Below are positions 6,259 to 8,035 of a stretch of DNA of 8,035 nucleotides, in pieces (position 1 is the first letter of the stretch; each line of letters begins with the position of its first letter). Made by a program: the position numbers and the translations under genes. Below the pieces are notes generated by a model. That model was not told the DNA's origin, did no database searches, and saw only the letters and a program-made list of their open reading frames with translations. The DNA comes from Lachnospiraceae bacterium UBA6403. Its GTDB lineage: Bacteria > Bacillota > Clostridia > Lachnospirales > Lachnospiraceae. The stretch is from NCBI GenBank assembly GCA_002437435.1, contig DJPV01000006.1, positions 9,017-17,051 on the forward strand, in the 5' to 3' direction.

Positions 6259-7065
6259 ATGAGTTTCGTGTATTCATTGTTTTTGCAGAGAGCCGGAGAG
6301 GAACTTTCACAATTTGATAACAGAATTTCTAACATGCTTCCAGTGGCTGCCGGTCTGGTTTTTTTTGATATGCGAAACTATCGTAATGATAATGGGGAAT
6401 TTAATGTTTATATAGAGTGGAATGAGGAATTGAATTCCATCCTGAATGACAGACTGCCTTCGGGTGGTTATTTTATAAAGGCAACAGGAAAACAGGCAAG
6501 ACAGTTGGAAGAAAAAACAGGTGGAATTCCTGTTTATATGAAGTTGATCGCGCATGAGGGCAGGCTGTATCCGTATCGCACATATGTGATGTGGAATGGC
6601 AGGCCTTTTAGTGTGGAATTTAATGGAAATATATTGATTCCGGTTGATTATAAAAAGAAAGCTGAGACTGTGAAAATACGGGGTTCTCAGAATGGCAGTA
6701 AAGGAAATCGTGCGGATGTATCTGGTAGCCAACAGGGAACTTTTGTTGGTAGTGAACGTGAATTTTTGACAGGCAGCAATCGGGGCTTCTTTTTTGGAAG
6801 CCAGAACGGCTTTTTCTTTGGTAGCAATCGAGGCTATCTGACAAGCAGCAATCGAAGCTTTTTAACAGGCAGCAATCGGAACTATCTGGCAGGCAGCCAG
6901 TACACCCCGACATTTTATCAGACAACGGATGGCGGGGCGGATGATTATGACATCCCACATTGGTATTATATGCCGCCGGAATGGCAGCTTATAAACAGGT
7001 CAAAACGACCATGCAGCAGAAAAGGCGGAAACAGTACATTTGGCTATGGTCTGGATTTGATATAG
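6259..7065 (+). CDS. Protein of unknown function with eight octapeptide GSxRGxxx repeats
   Basis: I do not recognise this 268-residue protein. Residues 1-140 look like a compact alpha/beta domain rich in aromatic residues (YIEWNEEL, YPYRTYVMWNGRP), without a signal peptide or clear membrane span. Residues 156-219 are eight uninterrupted octads: GSQQGTFV, GSEREFLT, GSNRGFFF, GSQNGFFF, GSNRGYLT, SSNRSFLT, GSNRNYLA and GSQYTPTF, preceded by a degenerate GSQNGSKGNR stretch (142-151). Gly-Ser recurs at positions 1-2, Asn/Gln at 3, Arg often at 4, and bulky residues at 6-7. The C-terminus (220-268) is acidic, then aromatic (PHWYYMPPEW), then basic. Octads spaced like this can form beta-solenoids, recalling ice-nucleation-type repeats, but homology is not claimed. 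The start is supported by GGAG at 6249-6252. A glycosyltransferase-like gene follows, so the repeats may be a modification substrate (inference). Confidence 0.85.
   Translation: MSFVYSLFLQRAGEELSQFDNRISNMLPVAAGLVFFDMRNYRNDNGEFNVYIEWNEELNSILNDRLPSGGYFIKATGKQARQLEEKTGGIPVYMKLIAHEGRLYPYRTYVMWNGRPFSVEFNGNILIPVDYKKKAETVKIRGSQNGSKGNRADVSGSQQGTFVGSEREFLTGSNRGFFFGSQNGFFFGSNRGYLTSSNRSFLTGSNRNYLAGSQYTPTFYQTTDGGADDYDIPHWYYMPPEWQLINRSKRPCSRKGGNSTFGYGLDLI
6724..6915 (+). repeat. 24-bp in-frame tandem repeat, eight units
   Basis: Eight consecutive 24-bp units encode the octapeptides. The central units are the closest copies, typically GGCAGCAATCG followed by a variable stretch and TTTTT or TATCTG; the first, second and last are more diverged. 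Because each unit is a multiple of three, gain or loss by slippage or recombination would change repeat number without breaking the frame. Confidence 0.85.
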
Positions 7066-7072
7066 AGCGGAA

Positions 7073-7094
7073 GCGCCCCTTGGTGGGGAAGGGC
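7073..7094 (+). other. GC-rich hairpin between repeat-protein and transferase-like genes
   Basis: Just after the stop codon, CCCC (7076-7079) and GGGG (7085-7088) can form a small stem, or alternatively GCCCCTT can pair with AAGGGC up to 7094. No U-run follows, so read-through into the next gene is expected. It may modulate expression between the two genes. Confidence 0.35.
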
Positions 7095-7153
7095 AAGAGC
7101 ATACAGATATATCAATAGATACATCGTTTTCAATAATTTTGAAAGGGCGACAT

Positions 7154-7993
7154 ATGGACGGATTTCATTCCTTATGGTCAAAACCATATATGGCGGGAAA
7201 ACATGCAGAAGAATACTGGATGCAGGACTATGAAGTCCTTACGATGATTCTTTCGGCATTGATGTGGAGAAAATACAATGGGGGAATTCGTTTGTGTGCG
7301 GATGCAGAGGCAAGCGCATTTATCGAAAAGCTGGGACTTGCTCACATCTGGAATCTCGGAATCGAGGAAATTACAGTGCCAGAAGCTGTACCGGAAAAGG
7401 TGTTCTGGGCGGCCGGTAAATTATATTCATTGAAGAAAATACAGATGCCTGCGGTCATGGTAGATCTGGATCTGATCATCTGGAAGGATATACGCGATAT
7501 CATAAAGAGGACGGACATCTGTGCGATTCACAGAGAGGGGATATTCCCTGACGTGTATCCGGGAAAAGAGTTTTTCCATATGAAGCCGGAGTATCAGTTT
7601 GACCCGGATTGGAGCTTTGAGGTTCTTCCGGTCAATACCTGTATGTTATATATCGCGGATGAAGCGTTTAAGAATTATTATGTTGACAGTTCGATCACAT
7701 TTATGGAGAATTGTCTGGAGATGGAGGAGAATCTCTGTCATATGGTATTTGCGGAACAGCGGCTTCTCGCGATGTGTGCAGGGAAGCAGGGGAGGCAGAT
7801 ATCATCTTTTTTTCCGGGTTCGACACATATCGAGAATCAGGATATCTTTACACACTTATGGGGCTATAAGAACATTCTAAAATTCAACTATAAAGAAAGA
7901 GAAGCCTTTAATCATAAAATGTATGATCGCATCATTCGGGAATTCCCGGAGGAAGAGGCGACACTCAGACGGCTTCCGATATCAGGACTATAG
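7154..7993 (+). CDS. Putative glycosyltransferase-like protein (possibly DUF6734)
   Basis: Probable cytosolic nucleotide-sugar-dependent transferase, substrate unknown. The 279-residue protein starts with FHSLWSKPY (4-12), followed by an alpha/beta region. At 99-112 a hydrophobic strand ends in the acidic DLD motif (MVDLDLIIW, DLD at 104-106), as in GT-A enzymes where it binds metal and sugar nucleotide. Later features that fit are VLPVNTCMLY (158-166), EQRLL (201-205) and HLWGYK (234-239), the last resembling the C-terminal metal-binding His region. From memory the N-terminal pattern resembles DUF6734, but I cannot verify this. The ATG at 7154 is preferred because AAAGGG (7142-7147) lies 6 nt upstream; a TTG at 7139 would overlap that site. 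It lies 88 nt after the repeat-protein gene and 10 nt before the next start, so co-transcription is likely. No membrane span or signal is seen. Confidence 0.72.
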   Translation: MDGFHSLWSKPYMAGKHAEEYWMQDYEVLTMILSALMWRKYNGGIRLCADAEASAFIEKLGLAHIWNLGIEEITVPEAVPEKVFWAAGKLYSLKKIQMPAVMVDLDLIIWKDIRDIIKRTDICAIHREGIFPDVYPGKEFFHMKPEYQFDPDWSFEVLPVNTCMLYIADEAFKNYYVDSSITFMENCLEMEENLCHMVFAEQRLLAMCAGKQGRQISSFFPGSTHIENQDIFTHLWGYKNILKFNYKEREAFNHKMYDRIIREFPEEEATLRRLPISGL

Positions 7994-8003
7994 GGAGAAT
8001 GGT

Positions 8004-8035
8004 ATGAAACTTTTACGCAAAATACCAAAGGAAAT
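8004..8035 (+). CDS. Start of a third cassette gene, cut by the window edge
   Basis: Ten bases after the preceding stop, an ATG opens a frame beginning MKLLRKIPKE that runs to the window edge. AGGGAG (7992-7997) sits 6 nt upstream and is a good ribosome binding site. The tight spacing implies an operon with the transferase-like gene. Too little is visible to name a family. Confidence 0.6.
   Translation, partial: MKLLRKIPKE

Noticed and set aside
6724..6915. Possible CRISPR array
   Set aside because: Units are contiguous 24-bp coding repeats without unique spacers and keep one frame.
6620..6958. Minus-strand cysteine-rich frame with repeats
   Set aside because: Its Cys/Ser/Asp periodicity is the mirror of the octapeptide repeats on the other strand; no start signals.

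Overview
The window looks like chromosomal DNA of a Gram-positive anaerobe of the Clostridia, most likely a Lachnospiraceae member (Roseburia, Agathobacter, Coprococcus or Eubacterium type). The reasons are strong AGGAGG-type ribosome binding sites, fairly AT-rich spacers, a T-box-controlled tryptophan operon and a clostridial-type class I phosphotransacetylase. Genus is inference only.

Left half, minus strand (about 1-4730): a tryptophan biosynthesis operon read right to left. A promoter (TTGACA, 17 bp, CAATAT) drives a T-box leader with a TGG (Trp) specifier, an antiterminator and a competing intrinsic terminator. These are followed by trpE, trpG, trpD and trpC; trpF, trpB and trpA would lie beyond the left edge. 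Together the four genes turn chorismate into indole-3-glycerol phosphate, and uncharged tRNA-Trp would allow transcription past the leader. trpE and trpG overlap by 4 nt. Between trpG and trpD the operon is interrupted by a roughly 256-bp non-coding element with nested inverted repeats and a folded core, resembling a MITE or structured intergenic repeat.

Middle (4738-5999): a divergent spacer with a perfect 8+8 bp dyad and a plus-strand promoter, then a single pta gene with a GTG start, closed by a strong hairpin terminator. No ackA follows within the window.

Right part, plus strand (6000-8035): a non-coding stretch of about 260 bp with a palindrome overlapping a weak promoter and several small hairpins. 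It leads into a cassette of at least three genes: a cytoplasmic-looking protein of unknown function carrying eight octapeptide repeats (GSNRGFFF type), a 279-residue protein with glycosyltransferase-like features (DLD motif, possibly DUF6734), and the start of a third gene cut by the window edge. I do not recognise the repeat protein. The idea that the transferase-like enzyme acts on the Ser/Asn-rich repeats is a hypothesis, and this cassette is the most likely place for something undescribed.
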